Counted from the stretch's first letter, positions 1 to 12,035 are shown. The stretch is DNA of 64,000 nt from Gerris lacustris (GCA_951217055.1 OX578278.1:19907605-19971604); one strand, 5' to 3'. Numbers and translations: made by a program. Notes: generated by a model from the sequence alone, not told the origin.

Positions 1-60
1 AATCATTAAAGTATACGAAATAGGACGCGAGGAAGCTATGTGATACTCTAATTGGTAGAC
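1..60 (-). repeat. Terminal fragment of interspersed repeat family C
   Basis: On the minus strand this holds a variant of the motif GGCACATAGCTTCCTCG that starts every family C copy in this window (other copies near 11.5, 22.1, 24.7, 28.5, 31.5, 48.3 and 53.8 kb). Only the terminus lies inside the window; the rest would run off the left edge. No coding potential. Confidence 0.5.
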
Positions 61-262
61 TATTTTTCTAATCACAGTAAATGTAAACGAAGTACAAGAA
101 AAAAGTAAATAAATTAATTATAGGGGGAAAAAAAGAGAAGAAAAAGTATAAATATATGTGATATACCTTTGCACTCTTACTATCTAAATTATTTATTTTT
201 TTCATCAACAAACGAAGTCGAAAGATAAAAGACAAAAAATATACAAAAAAGAACAAAACTAA

Positions 263-592
263 AAAAAAGTAAATAAGAAAATATATACTAAAAGAAGCGT
301 TCCTCGTGGACTTTGTGACTTTTTCATAAAAGGACGAATCTCTGTTATAAAAGAAGGACGTCCTTTAAATAATCCAAAATTTTTAATTGAAACAAACTTT
401 ACAAAAGAAACAGAAAGAATAATGAAAAAAAGAACAAAGAAGTCTCTTTATATTCTTGTAATATTTCATCTTTTACTTAGATATTCTTTTAACTTTTTTA
501 GTAGATCCTCAATGTTTTATTGCTTCTATAATTATTTTATTAATTACGTTACTCATATCATTAAATTATTTTGTTGTTATTCTTTCTTTTAA
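263..592 (+). other. Open, coding-like fragment without a start codon (unrecognised)
   Basis: This frame is open for about 110 codons but has no upstream ATG. It includes GLCDFFIKGR and PLNNPKFLIETNFTKE, then turns hydrophobic and AT-driven. A diverged copy lies in inverted orientation at about 3170-3310, sharing an identical stretch of about 30 bases. Read in the aligned frame, that copy keeps FLIETNFTKE but carries a stop and a one-base indel. Retention of the peptide suggests descent from coding sequence, probably a mobile element, but I do not recognise the family. Confidence 0.3.
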
Positions 593-960
593 TTTATAAA
601 ACTACACTCCGCACGAAAATTTGATTTTGATGGATTTATACGTTCTGAGGTCCCCTGACACCAAAAAAGGGGTTTTTGAACAATTTCAGTCATCTGTGCA
701 GTCAGTAGTTTAAGCGTGGAGCTTAAACTACTGGGCCGATTTTGATGAAATTTGGCAAACAGGTTTAGAAAAATCATAACTCGAAGGAGAATTAAGACAA
801 GAACTGAAGAAACGTGAAAAATCCCATTTTTTTTTTTTTAAATTCTCATAAACGCTTCCAACGAATTTTGATTTAACTACTAGAATGTATTCCACTTAAA
901 TACGAATCTGACGATATAAGCCGATTTCTCTAAAAAAAACTCTAGTTTGCAAGATATATA
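593..960 (+). repeat. Interspersed repeat family B, copy 1
   Basis: Contains the hallmark block TGGGCCGATTTTGATGAAAT, preceded by a GAGGTCCCCTGA motif and followed by a segment ending near CGATATAAGCCGATTT. The same order of blocks recurs at 14752-15335 (+), 45950-46445 (-) and, in part, at 9300-9600 (-) and 61560-61860 (+). A small GCTTAAACTACTGGGC inversion near 700-740 makes a hairpin (TAGTTTAAGC / GCTTAAACTA). No open frame; class of element not determined. Confidence 0.6.
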
Positions 961-1330
961 AAAATAAATCTGATTTTGTTAAGAAATGTAATCAATTACC
1001 TAATTCATCACTTGATATGATTGAAAATAAAACAATACGAGATATTATGGGATTTAAATACAGAATAAATTTATTAGACCTTTTTACTTCCATGAAAATG
1101 GAAGTATGGTGATACCGTCTAAAACGTGACTCCGAGATATCTGTGAAGGAGGGGTCTTACCAACCCGGGGATATCATTAAAATCCATTTCATATACATAT
1201 ATATGTCTGTGCGTACGTATGTATTCAATTTTTAAGTTTTTGGTAGTTTTTATACTACGGAAAGTTAAATTTTAATTTAAATCAAATTATAATTATTATT
1301 AACTACGGGAAACAGACAGTGAAAAATACA

Positions 1331-1404
1331 CTCCAGCGCCGGGATTTGAACCACGGGCCTCTATATTTCCAGTATAGCGCTCTTCCATCTAAGCTACGCA
1401 GGAG
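1331..1404 (-). tRNA. tRNA-like module 1 (anticodon position GGA), probable tRNA-derived pseudogene
   Basis: On the minus strand the sequence folds as a cloverleaf. Acceptor TCCTGCG/CGCTGGA has one mismatch; the D arm is GCTT/GAGC. The anticodon stem CTATA/TATAG is perfect, with loop CTGGAAA placing GGA at 34-36. The T loop is TTCAAAT. The T stem has two mismatches and the variable loop is short, although GGA would imply a serine tRNA, which needs a long arm. A-box (TAGCTTAGATGG) and B-box (GGTTCAAATCC) fit Pol III promoters. The acceptor side extends into a flanking inverted repeat. I read it as a tRNA-derived element rather than a working tRNA gene. Confidence 0.5.
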
Positions 1405-1678
1405 AAAGATTTTTCACTACAGTAATCGATAACTAGTCCCGAATCCAAGCTTTCAATATTCATATACATTTAGACAGTCAATATTTATGACATTAGAACT
1501 AAACCAAGAATTAACGCTTATAATTATAAAGTACTCAATTAGTACCTGTACCTTGTACAATCAATTCGAAATTCAATTTTTAAGTTTTTGGTAGTTTTCA
1601 TACTACGGAAAGTTAAATTTTAATTTAAATCAAATTATAATTATTATAAACTACGGGAAACAGACAGTGAAAAATACA

Positions 1679-1752
1679 CTCCAGCGCCGGGATTTGAACC
1701 ACGGGCCTCTATATTTCCAGTATAGCGCTCTTCCATCTAAGCTACGCAGGAG
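1679..1752 (-). tRNA. tRNA-like module 2 (anticodon position GGA)
   Basis: Copy of the module at 1331-1404, offset by exactly 348 bp, with the same cloverleaf, the same stem mismatches and intact A and B boxes. Shared mismatches show that the defects predate the tandem amplification. Confidence 0.5.
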
Positions 1753-2026
1753 AAAGATTTTTCACTACAGTAATCGATAACTAGTCCCGAATCCAAGCTT
1801 TCAATATTCATATACATTTAGACAGTCAATATTTATGACATTAGAACTAAACCAAGAATTAACGCTTATAATTATAAAGTACTCAATTAGTACCTGTACC
1901 TTGTACAATCAATTCGAAATTCAATTTTTAAGTTTTTGGTAGTTTTCATACTACGGAAAGTTAAATTTTAATTTAAATCAAATTATAATTATTATAAACT
2001 ACGGGAAACAGACAGTGAAAAATACA

Positions 2027-2100
2027 CTCCAGCGCCGGGATTTGAACCACGGGCCTCTATATTTCCAGTATAGCGCTCTTCCATCTAAGCTACGCAGGAG
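2027..2100 (-). tRNA. tRNA-like module 3 (anticodon position GGA)
   Basis: Third copy in the 348-bp array, same structure as the other two. A fourth module (2375-2410) keeps only the 3' half, including the B box, before the array ends. Confidence 0.5.
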
Positions 2101-2410
2101 AAAGATTTTTCACTACAGTAATCGATAACTAGTCCCGAATCCAAGCTTTCAATATTCATATACATTTAGACAGTCAATATTTATGACATTAGAACTAAAC
2201 CAAGAATTAACGCTTATAATTATAAAGTACTCAATTAGTACCTGTACCTTGTACAATCAATTCGAAATTCAATTTTTAAGTTTTTGGTAGTTTTCATACT
2301 ACGGAAAGTTAAATTTTAATTTAAATCAAATTATAATTATTATAAACTACGGGAAACAGACAGTGAAAAATACACTCCAGCGCCGGGATTTGAACCACGG
2401 GCCTCTATAT

Positions 2411-4407
2411 CGTATGTATGTACGTACCTTTATAACATCGCTTCAAGACATCGTATTGAGATGCGGTTTGCGGCATTTTTTTTTAGAGTTTTTGTCGGAA
2501 AAACTGATGGCACAAACCCGAACATTGTAGCTCACGATGTTTCGGAGCTATAGTCACTTAAGCACGAAATCGGTCTGTCGACGATAACTTCAGTAGACTT
2601 TATTTGATTTCAATTTCCTTTGGGGTATATATGTGTCCTATATGGTAGATTGTACCAATACTTTTTGAGCACAATCGGACAAGCGGTTTGGGAGATATTC
2701 ACATTTTACTGTTTTTATAAAATCATTCTTTGGTCAATTGTGTCCGTCCAGTTGATCGTATTCAAACAATTCTTGCGGTACAATACGCAGCTTGTTGACT
2801 ACTTTTGAATGAATATTTAGCATGATTACCAAATATCGAATATAAGCACCAAAAAAACTATAATCGATATTAGCTGTTTGTACGATGTGGTTTATACTGA
2901 GTTATCTCTTGCCCACGTTTGACACCACAACATTTCATGGAAGTCATTTGTGGGATTTCCACACCGGTACTTTTCTTTTTTGTTAATTCTAATTCCAACT
3001 TTTTAATTAATTAATAATTTAATTAATTATTAGTCCATAGTTTTATTATGAACAAATTTTGAAGTCTTACTAGTGTAAAAGGGTTTTGGTATTATACTTT
3101 ATTAATAACCTTCTAATTTTATTTTATTATAAAAAATAATAATAATAAAAAGATAAAATACTGATGGGTGAAGTGTCGTTTCTTCTCTATCGTTATTATA
3201 CCAGATTCTTTTGTAAAGTTTGTTTCAATTAAAAATTCTAGATGATTTAAAAGAGGTCCTTTTAAAGCACCTCTTCATCCTTTTGAGAAAAATCACTAAG
3301 CCCATGAAGCAAGTCTCTTTTTATATTCAAACTTATTTATTTTTCCTTTTTATCTTGGTTCTTTTTTATGTATTTTCTTATTAAAATATCTTTTATCTTT
3401 GGACCAGTTTCTTTTTTAAGATATTTTGGTGCTATAAAATAGCAAGTCATATGTACTGTTAAAATATCTTTTAGAATGGAATTCTAGGGAATTTAGATAA
3501 ACTTTTTTCATAAACTTACCTTTATTTTAATAGCCCCTATTTTCAATTAATTGTAAGAAAGTAAATAAAATTATTTTTATTTTATATAAATATGCATTGG
3601 GGTCACAACACTGTTAAATTTTAATCAAAAACTTTTTCTATTTTGGTCTTAAAATATGATTTTCTGGATAACTAAACCAAAATTCATTCATATCGAGATA
3701 GTAGAGTAGGCATTACTCGAGTACTCGAAAATATACATTTTAAAAAAATCACTGATCGAACCTATTTAAAAAATTCTATAATGATAATATGATAATAAAC
3801 CAATTAAATAAATAGTTAACATAAAAATAAAATTGTTCCTTAATAAATGTCACTATGTTTAAGAAAAGGAGAGGGTATTATGTGCACCATTTGCAAGTCG
3901 AAGAAGGACGAGTATTGTTTACATCCATTTTCCAATATTTGTTTATCTTTTCTTTACAATTATTTTGAACAATATAAGTAAAATAAATATATATTTACAA
4001 TAAACTAATAACATCATTATTTGTTAAAAAGTAAGTATAAAAAATATTTACTTACTTTAAAATTTGTTTGTTCTATATAAATCAACTTTAATTATTTTTT
4101 TCTCAGCAAAAGTTTTTAATTAATAAAATAATAAATACTCGATTTAAAGAGCATTAGTGAGACAATCAGAAATTAAATTGGTCAACAATTTAACGCGCCA
4201 TTTGAGCCAAAAGTCAATCCGCAATCTTTACTCAAGATGCCGGATCGAAAAACTGTTTCTTAGCGAGACCCTAGGAGGTAAACGGAACTTTCATGCAAAA
4301 TTTCAGCCCTCTAGCTATTGCCGTTCTGGATGTACGGTGATGGATGAGTGAGTGGCATTTGGCTTTTTTATATACAGATTTATATACAATATGATACATA
4401 TATAATA
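2411..4407. other. AT-rich intergenic stretch without recognisable genes
   Basis: Holds degenerate interspersed sequence near 2600-2720 (an 'AATCGGACAAGCGGTTTG' motif of the type seen in arthropod repeats), an AT palindrome at about 3002-3033, the inverted partner of the coding-like fragment (about 3170-3310, minus) and an end fragment with GATGGATGAGTGAGTG near 4340 that recurs near 25625 and 28740. No credible gene. Confidence 0.5.
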
Positions 4408-5548
4408 CTAGCTGAATACCCGTGCTTCGCTACGGGGTGCTTTATTTTCAACTTAATGGATTAATAAACTACCATCAAGAAACATTTAAATTATTTTACA
4501 AAGCGAGAATATCTAGATTCTATCCCTCCCCCTTATTTCTATACCCCCTCCCCTTTGATAAGATAATTTTCTAATATCCCAAATTAGTAATTCATTCCGA
4601 CTAAATTTTTAAAAAGGAAAAGCAGTGGTATTTTCCTTATGAAAAAATAAAATAATAATAAAATTAAAAAAATAAACAACATAATAATAATAATAATAAA
4701 ATAAATAAATACAAAATTTTAGCCCAATCGGATAAATTGTACAGCACTCTTAAAGAGCTTATCAACGGTATGCATCGTGAAGGGTTTTCATTACTTTGAC
4801 ATTTGTACACCGTACCTCTGTGTACCAAAATCAAAATTTCGAAAATGCATGAAGTCAGTGCCCTTCCCCTTTTCCCCCTTGCTTTGAAGGTCAAGTGTGC
4901 AAATGTTCATTGAAATCGGAATAAAACGGTATATTTGAATAAAGAACACACACGCGCGCGCTCGCACACACACTTACGTTGACATTTCCTTTTTACCCCT
5001 CTCCTAAATGAAAATAATGACAAAAACGTACATTACAATTACTTTTCTCTTAAACGCCTTTCAACGATATGCATCATAAAGGGTACCTATCAAATACTTT
5101 GACATTTGTACCCCGTACTTCTGTGTACCAACATTTTAACTTTATAATCTCATGTAAGCAGTACACTCATAGACACTTCATTTATATAAGATAAAAGACA
5201 CACATAGACACTCTTCATTTATATAAGATGTAGTTATACATATTTTTCCATTTTACCCCCTCCTAAATGAAAATATGACAAAACTGTACATAACAACAAT
5301 TACTGTACTTTTAGAGAGCTTTTCAACGATATGCATCATTAAAAGTATTCATTACTTTGACATTTGTACCCCGTACCCCTGGGTACAAAAATAAAAATTT
5401 CGCAAAATCCTTTCTTAGTGGATGCCTATGATATGAACCGAGTATATCCTCAAAATTTCAAGTCTCTCGGTTAAGCAGATTTTGCTGTGCATTGATTCTA
5501 TGTCAGTCAGTCAGTCAATCAGGACATTGCCACTTATATTATAGATAG
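4408..5548 (+). mobile_element. Interspersed element, family A, near full length, with three internal repeats
   Basis: Starts with CTAGCTGAATACCCGTGCTT, in which CCCGT...ACGGG forms a small hairpin; this start is typical of a very common arthropod repeat. It ends near a GTCAGTCAGTCAATCAGGAC block and TATATTATAGATAGATAT. Inside, a segment with TTTCAACGATATGCATCAT and CATTTGTACCCCGTACC occurs three times (about 4740-4985, 4986-5240, 5241-5460), so this copy is internally triplicated. A one-unit minus-strand copy lies at 42985-43248 and a 5' fragment at 25450-25640. No coding potential; class unknown. Confidence 0.6.
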
Positions 5549-8530
5549 ATATATGCTAAATGTATGAGAAAGTAAAAACAATGCACAACGTAATAAAAAG
5601 AGAAGAATATTAAATAATTAAAAATATCCAATAAGTATAAAATACACGTATTATGAAAATGAATAATAACAGTGGCAAAAATGTATATTAATTTTTTTTA
5701 ATAGTACTTTCAAGCTAACCCAAGCCATTATCACTAAAATCAGTATCTTAGTTGAGACAGTAAACCCTTAAGACCTATTAAATTTAGGATCTGGAAGAAA
5801 CAGAATCATTCAAAATTCAGAAGATAACCAGGTGGATAACGACTGAGGTAGTAAAGGCGTGATAATAGGTCCCAAACGAGCTTTCAAAACAATTTCAGAA
5901 GGCAGCTCTTGGTCATAACAGTTAGTTATGTCATTTCCCCACTTCTGGACAGTAAAATTTAATTTTATTGGACAATTTTATATATTTCCACTGCAACGGC
6001 TGACATCTGGAGAAAATATGAACTACGCAAAGAGAATACTGGTCTATTTCTTAATTTAGTTTCTTAGAATACTTTTCTTTATAAATTTACTTTTCTTTCT
6101 AGTCATATAATAATGTTAATAAAATAAAATAAATCTTTATATCTTTAAGAATATATTTTTTTTTTAGAATATGTATGATTTAAAGACATACCTATCATAA
6201 ATGTCTCTGTACATAATTCTAGTTTCCGTAGTTACCGAGCATTGTATCCGTCTGAGCGTTAACTAATAAAACTATTGGCCAGAGTAAAATTAATAAATTT
6301 TTCTTAACTCTTAATGGGAAGTTTAGGTTTGGGTTTCTGCCTTTTCTATGAAGTAGTCATTACAGAAGTTTTTTTTTTTAGCTCGATAGCCAGCGAATAG
6401 CTTATCGGATTGAAATGGTAATTAAGTTTAATGGTCAAAGATTCTAATACTAACAAGGTGGCTTTACAATATATACCTATACTAAATCAAATCGCAAATC
6501 CTTATCTCATTTTCAGTCAAATGTGTTTTCAGATGGATTGTTAGACATAGCTTGTTCAAAAGCATCTCAACAATGATCCATCAAAATGCATAATAAGATA
6601 ATTAGATATTAAAGCCAATAAATCTACGATCCTTATAAATAAGTGTACATCTAAATTAAAGAAGATTCTTGTTAAAGTTTAAAGGTATGCTTAACAGCCT
6701 TTTAGGTCTCACGGATTTACCGAGTTAAGCTTTCATTATCAAGATCTACCTTCGAGTTAACAAGTATTTTATTGGTCATACAACTAAAAGCCTATACAAG
6801 TTAGGCTTTTAACTAAATAGAGACTAGAGTACTGCTTCTATAAATATAGCGCGTGTGCAGTAGACCTAATGGATGGTTCCCATTTGGATTTAATCTACTA
6901 GTTAACAATGTCTCTCGAAGAATGTTGCTTATTTGGTCGTTTGCCTGTTTGCAGGATTACGGGTTTGTCGTAGCTGTCTTTCTGTCTCCCTTACAAACGA
7001 GATTAATCGTAAAGGATATAGTCCTTTTATCCTTCATCTTGAGGCCTCATCCTTTTCCCCGCGTTGTGAAAATCTGTCTTTGTCTTCGTTACTTCTTTAA
7101 CGATCCTTTTAAAAGATCCTTTCTCTCCTTCAGAGGAAGGAGTGAATAACTTCACTTCATATTATTAACTTTCACACTTTGCAAAACAAAGGAGAGAGTG
7201 AATTTCAAGGGAAGAAAGGATTAAAGTTTTCATTTAATACCAGGCTACACTGACGAGGAAATAAAGTTAGGGCTTAGTCTTAAGGAAGTATTCTCTCCCC
7301 TCCTGAAAAGGGAATTTGTAATGAATTATTTTACTCGAGAAACCAACGCCTTTCATGTTACTGTAGCGGCTTTCACATAACTGACAAATAAGACAGTAGG
7401 TAGAGACGTAGCAGTCATAATTACAAAAAATAACACGTCCGATGTATTATAAATGTATATTATCTACAAAACACTTAGCAACTATATATTTCTTGCATTT
7501 TAAATCCCTGAAAAACCAGTGCTTTTAAGAGATCTTTTCTTTAGAATTTACTTCTAGTGTAGACATAAAATATTTCAGCGAAACAAAAGTGTATATTTAT
7601 GAGACCTTAAAGCCAAGCTTTTCAGGTCGATTAGGTAGTCATTAAGTTAATTAACAAATAGCTAAGTTTGTCGTAAACTGACAAAATTGCTAATATTAAA
7701 TACATACCAGTTTTAACCATTATAAGAAGAAAAGACAGTAAGACCTTACTGACCTACCTCATGAGACTCCAAAGTGTAAACCCTTTATCCACTAAAGAGA
7801 CTGAATGACCCACTGAAAGTGCTTAACACCTTGCTTAGTTCATCATTGAGCAGAATGGCTAAGCCAAAGGCTTAGCCACTCTGCCGAGTTAATGCCGGAA
7901 AGCTGCTGAGGTGAGAAGGGTTTCATTCAAGCAGCACATATTGCTTTTATTCAGTCCAAGCAAGTGTAAATGCCGATTTAGTCACGGGTGACACAATGTA
8001 AACGTATCAACGCCCAATAACCGTAGTATAAGGTTTCCATGACCGACAAAAGCCGCTTCAATTAAGAAGCTAACAATACCTTTTACGGATGCTGGGTGAT
8101 CGACGAACATGGGTTCCTTCCAGAACTTAGAAATTGAACCTAGATAATCAAATACGAAAGCACTTCGCAACTAGAAACCTCCCAATCAATAATATTTAAT
8201 TAACTGATAACGTAATACTAAAGCGTTGGCTTCAGCTGCTAGAGTCTATTCAGTTTAGATCTTCCTGAGAAAACCAAATGACAAATTTTGTATCCCAGAG
8301 TTTAAATTCATGGGAAGAATCATTCTCAAGAGGGTCGCTCAATAAGAGGTCATTGGTAACTTACGACTTTGATTGGCACCCATTATCACCTTTGATCTAG
8401 TTACGCTAACCTGACTCGACAGTTGCTGACTAATTATAAGCATACTTGAGAATGACACCTGCAAATGGATTGAAATTCGGACTTCATAAAAACTCTGACA
8501 CGGTTTCTTTAGGATGAGCTAGACAATAAA
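5549..8530. other. Long apparently unique stretch, no gene recognised
   Basis: I see no copies of the window's repeat families here. Base composition from about 6.7 to 8.5 kb is a little richer in GC than its surroundings. Open frames of 60-100 codons (for example 6853-7149 + and 7982-8170 -) have no recognisable domains. A strong hairpin sits at 7851-7883. It could be host unique or intronic sequence. Confidence 0.4.
7851..7883. other. Perfect short hairpin
   Basis: TGGCTAAGCC and GGCTTAGCCA are separated by three bases, and the stem extends outward to CAGA/TCTG after one mismatch. It is isolated in otherwise unique sequence; function unknown. Confidence 0.6.
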
Positions 8531-9299
8531 TAAAAACTTTATACACAAATATATTAGAATAATATTTCTATATCGATTAAAATAAAATAAACAATATACG
8601 TATCTAGATTAAACATATAAATCATAAATAATATTCTAAACTGGTGAATACTTAGACAAAAGAACATACAAAATAAATAAATAACTTAATAATAAGAAAA
8701 GAAAGTGAAATATATGAAAGACAAAAAAAAAGAGAAATTTTATTTATAAATGAAGAATGTTATTATTTGAATAAAAAAGGAAACGAAAAAATGCAATGGG
8801 TAGAACTGAGTTGGAAATCTTAAGCCGATACAATTTATATCAAGAAAGGAGGGTATTTGACTTGACTGTATTATGTAATGAATAAATTATAGAACAGGGG
8901 GGGGGGGGGGGGGGTTATAGAGGAGGGGATTGAAGAGCCCCAACTTGAATATTTATTCCAGACTTGGATTTTTTTCTCCCCAACCTCCACAAAAAGGGGG
9001 AAAAATTCGTTTTCTACTTTTTGAATTAATGAGAACATTCTTCTAATTCTATTCATACTTTAAATACTTTTCGTTTCTTATTCTTAAAAGGTTATAATTA
9101 TGGTTATTATTAAAATATTTTTTACTTTTATGTTTCTAATCTAAAGTTCTGAAGGTTTTTTTTTATAATATAAATTCCTTAATTTATTTTTTATATAAAG
9201 GTGTTAATGCAATATGTTTTGACAAATAGCTAAACTATATAAGAAATAAAGAATATAGTTTGGAATGAAGTCGGAAGAAATAATATGGCTTTAGTAAAA
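8531..9299. other. Low-complexity AT-rich stretch with a G-run
   Basis: Mostly A/T-rich simple sequence, plus an uninterrupted run of about 17 G at about 8898-8914. No gene or repeat copy recognised. Confidence 0.5.
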
Positions 9300-9600
9300 T
9301 ACTTTTTTCAAGAAGAATGGAATTTTTCGAGACAACTAAGACAAACAATCTCATATACGAGTTCAAAATTACTTAGCCCATTGTTTTCCATTTATAAGTA
9401 CTCGAGTTTTCCTAGGTACATTTAATTATAATTGATCATTTTATCAAAACAAAACTTCTTCTTGGCGGGGAATCGAACCCTGCCCCTCTCCGTCCGCGTT
9501 TAGCTAATTTCTCAGGAACTATATTTTTCCCGGTGAAAACCTATATAGTTATCGTATTTAACCCTGGAATGCTAATGGTAGTCGAATCGACGAGCACAGT
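9300..9600 (-). mobile_element. SINE-like tail of family B with tRNA-type B box (minus)
   Basis: The reverse complement matches 15090-15335 block by block: CGGGAAAAAT..AGTTCCTGAGA, then ACGCGGAC.GAGAG, then GGGTTCGATTCCCCGCC (a good Pol III B box), then a tail with ACTCGTATATGAGA and GTTGTCTCG. The copies differ by scattered substitutions. This identifies a dispersed family with a tRNA-like internal promoter on its distal half. The proximal part of family B is missing here, so this copy is truncated. Confidence 0.65.
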
Positions 9601-10881
9601 TTGAACCTTAACCTTTTACGCCCGTGCCATCCATAACAAAACCTTCCTCAGGATGTTGCAACACAGAGTTAGTTAGTTAGACCTTCCATTAAGTTTTCTT
9701 TTAGGTATATTGTATGATGGAACGGTTAGATATGATCAGTGCATGGCAGATTTTATACTAATATAGCAGTTAAATAAAAACAATTTTTACATTGTTTCAC
9801 CTATGGTATGAAAAGTTATGTTTTCATCCAAAACATTTTTTGATATTGGCAGCCATTTTGAAGTTATCGATTTTTTTAATTTTGAAACTTTGACAGTTAA
9901 TAATACCGTATGTATAAATAAGAAAGTTGCCCACAAATTTGTTACTAATTTGCAGAATATTTGAGTATTTCATTTGAGTTAATTTACATGCATTTCTCAA
10001 CACATTGAATTATATTCAAATGATAGGAAGTTTAACTTAGTTACTTGTTTTAAATGAGACAAGTTTCTGATTGAAAGATATACTTCGAGACTAGTAAAAA
10101 TAATGATGGGAATTGAGAGCAGAGTGTAAAGCACCTCGTTAAAAACTAAGACTAGGAAAGAAGTAATAATAAATAAAAAATAGTTTTCTATAAGAATAAA
10201 AAAGAATCGAAGAAAACTTTTCGAGAGTGTGTTTCTTTAACTTGCCATTGCGTTATTATACTGCTTACAAAAATATGATGTATTCTTTTTTTTCTCATGT
10301 AATAAAGTTCGGAAAATTGAACGAAGTAAAAAAATACATTGAAATGCCAAGAGTCACACAAAACGTCAAGGGAAAAGAGGAGAGACGGAGTTACGCTTTG
10401 TATAAGGGCAGAACTCCTTCCAATTAGAGGCAAGAGAAGACGCGACGGGAGGAAGGATGAGGCAATGAAAAAGCAAAAAGTATACGTCTTAGAAGAGACT
10501 CACAACATGAGGGAAATGAAAAGGCAACTGCAAGACGGAGAAAATAATAAAGCAAGTATGTAGTTGGAAGATTCCAACATTGTATTACACGGAACATTTC
10601 TCAAGTACCTGACTCAGAAACTCTTGTAAAAGAAATAACATTTCACAAAGCTACTACATCCATCCCAACGACTCGTTAATATCAAGCAAAAGACCAACTT
10701 TTGATAACCTTCTTCTTAAGTCAGCCAATATCGTTTCAAAAGAATAGAAATCAAGTACGATGAACAAGCCTCAGGATCAAAATTAAACATGCTTCTAAGT
10801 AAGTACAAGAACTACAACTCAAATAAGAGCTAAGCCATTATTTATAATCATTTCCATTACGTTAATTATAATTAATTTATC

Positions 10882-10946
<65 letters not shown>

Positions 10947-10996
10947 GTATATATATAAATATAATATAAATATATGTTGTCCCCTTTTTTTATGAA
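9601..10996. other. AT-rich stretch, no gene recognised
   Basis: Contains degenerate repeat-like text near 9780-9920 and a purine-rich, highly charged open stretch at 10339-10563 with no recognised domain. A pure (TA)n microsatellite of about 57 bp occupies 10886-10942. Confidence 0.5.
10886..10942. repeat. (TA)n microsatellite
   Basis: Uninterrupted TA dinucleotides lying just left of a large palindrome. Confidence 0.95.
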
Positions 10997-11375
10997 TATT
11001 TATAAATTCTTGTGTCCAAAGGGGGAAAAAAAACTTCTTTATAAGGTAATATTTCGTCCCTTAATTTCGGAACATCTTCAAACCTTGATAGTAGTATAAG
11101 TAGATATAAATCATTATAAAGTTAATTCGTCTGAAAAAATTAAACGGTGAGTCATACGAGGTTGCCTGATTGACACCTAGTCACTGACTCATAGAGTCAA
11201 TCAGGCAACCTCGTATGACTCACCTTTTAATTTTTTCAGACGAATTAACTTTATAATTATTTATATCTGCTTATACTACTATCAAGGTTTGAAGATGTTC
11301 CGAAATTAAGGGACGAAATATTACCTTATAAAGAAGTTTATTTTACCCCTTTGGACACAAGAATTTATAAATAAT
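10997..11375. mobile_element. Large near-perfect palindrome (fold-back MITE)
   Basis: The left arm (10997-11174) and right arm (11196-11375) are reverse complements with only a few mismatches and indels, around a 21-nt centre that itself holds GACTC..GAGTC. Arms start and end at ATTTATAAATTCTTGTGTCC and its complement. No coding potential. I could not confirm a target duplication because both flanks are AT-rich. The unit looks like a non-autonomous fold-back element; high arm identity implies it is young or maintained by gene conversion. Confidence 0.8.
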
Positions 11376-11515
11376 AATATATTTAAATTTTCAATAGAAA
11401 AAACAATCGCGATTTTCTAAAGTATTCTGCATTTAAAGTAATTTTTACATAAGATTTTATACTTAATTAGATACGGAGATATAAAGGAGAATTTTTTATG
11501 ACAGTGCAATATTTC

Positions 11516-12035
11516 GATAATGTGTCAATTAGAGAGGCACATAGATTCCTCGAATCCATTTATTAGACCGGTCATCTAAGTATAAAATAATTTTTTTTTT
11601 CGTTTTTTATTGGCATAAGTACCAAAACATTTTTGTGTATACAGAACTCATAATGTTATTTTGAGTGGGGATAGTTTGTGCCTTTCATAATAGTTTTGAT
11701 ATTTTGTAAAGGATTAGAGCTTACTAATTACATTTTTGGAAGGGTATATTGGATAATTTCGGAGTAAATATTTTATTATTTTTTATTTAATTTTATTATA
11801 ATTAATCAAAATTTAATTCAAGTTGGAAGAGTAGTCTTCATGAAATGGAGGTTTGCCATACGACAGAACGATAGACCGGCAGACAAAAATGAGGCAAAAA
11901 AATAAAAATAAAAATAAATAAATATCCATGATGTCTAAAACGGATTTCTGTCATAGACTTTTTGATTTCGGAGGCATAAAAAAGTCGTTCTTCAGAATTA
12001 TCTCAATGCTTGCGTTACCTTAGGTAACCATGATA
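11516..12035 (+). repeat. Interspersed repeat family C copy
   Basis: Starts with a diverged GTCAATTAGAGAGGCACATAG and ends with the block around AAAACGGATTTCTGTC, GGAGGCATAAAA and GCGTTACCTTAGGTAA, matching the copies at 22070-22690 and 31503-32085. The interior is diverged. Confidence 0.6.

Larger units (their letters stand above)
1223..2410. repeat. Tandem array of 348-bp units, about 3.4 copies
   Basis: The block GAAAAATACACTCCAG starts at 1321, 1669, 2017 and 2365, giving an exact 348-bp period, and successive units are almost identical. The fourth unit stops abruptly at 2410, inside its tRNA-like module. Each unit has a 74-nt tRNA-like segment on the minus strand, bracketed by an inverted repeat (GTGAAAAAT / ATTTTTCAC), followed by AT-rich spacer. 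Both edges abut similar simple sequence (GTACGTATGTA on the left, CGTATGTATGTACGTA on the right), which may mark the expansion junction. High identity implies recent amplification or homogenisation. Confidence 0.9.

Noticed and set aside
1223..2410. CRISPR-like or functional tRNA gene cluster
   Set aside because: Units are 348 bp with no short unique spacers, and the cloverleaf has shared mismatches in the acceptor and T stems, so neither reading is convincing.
6853..7149. 98-codon open frame on the plus strand
   Set aside because: No recognisable domain, composition follows the local sequence, no paralogue in the window and no supporting splice or promoter signal.
7982..8170. 62-codon minus frame in the unique region
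   Set aside because: Reads like protein in places (WKEPMFVDHP) but matches nothing I recognise; length is within chance expectation.
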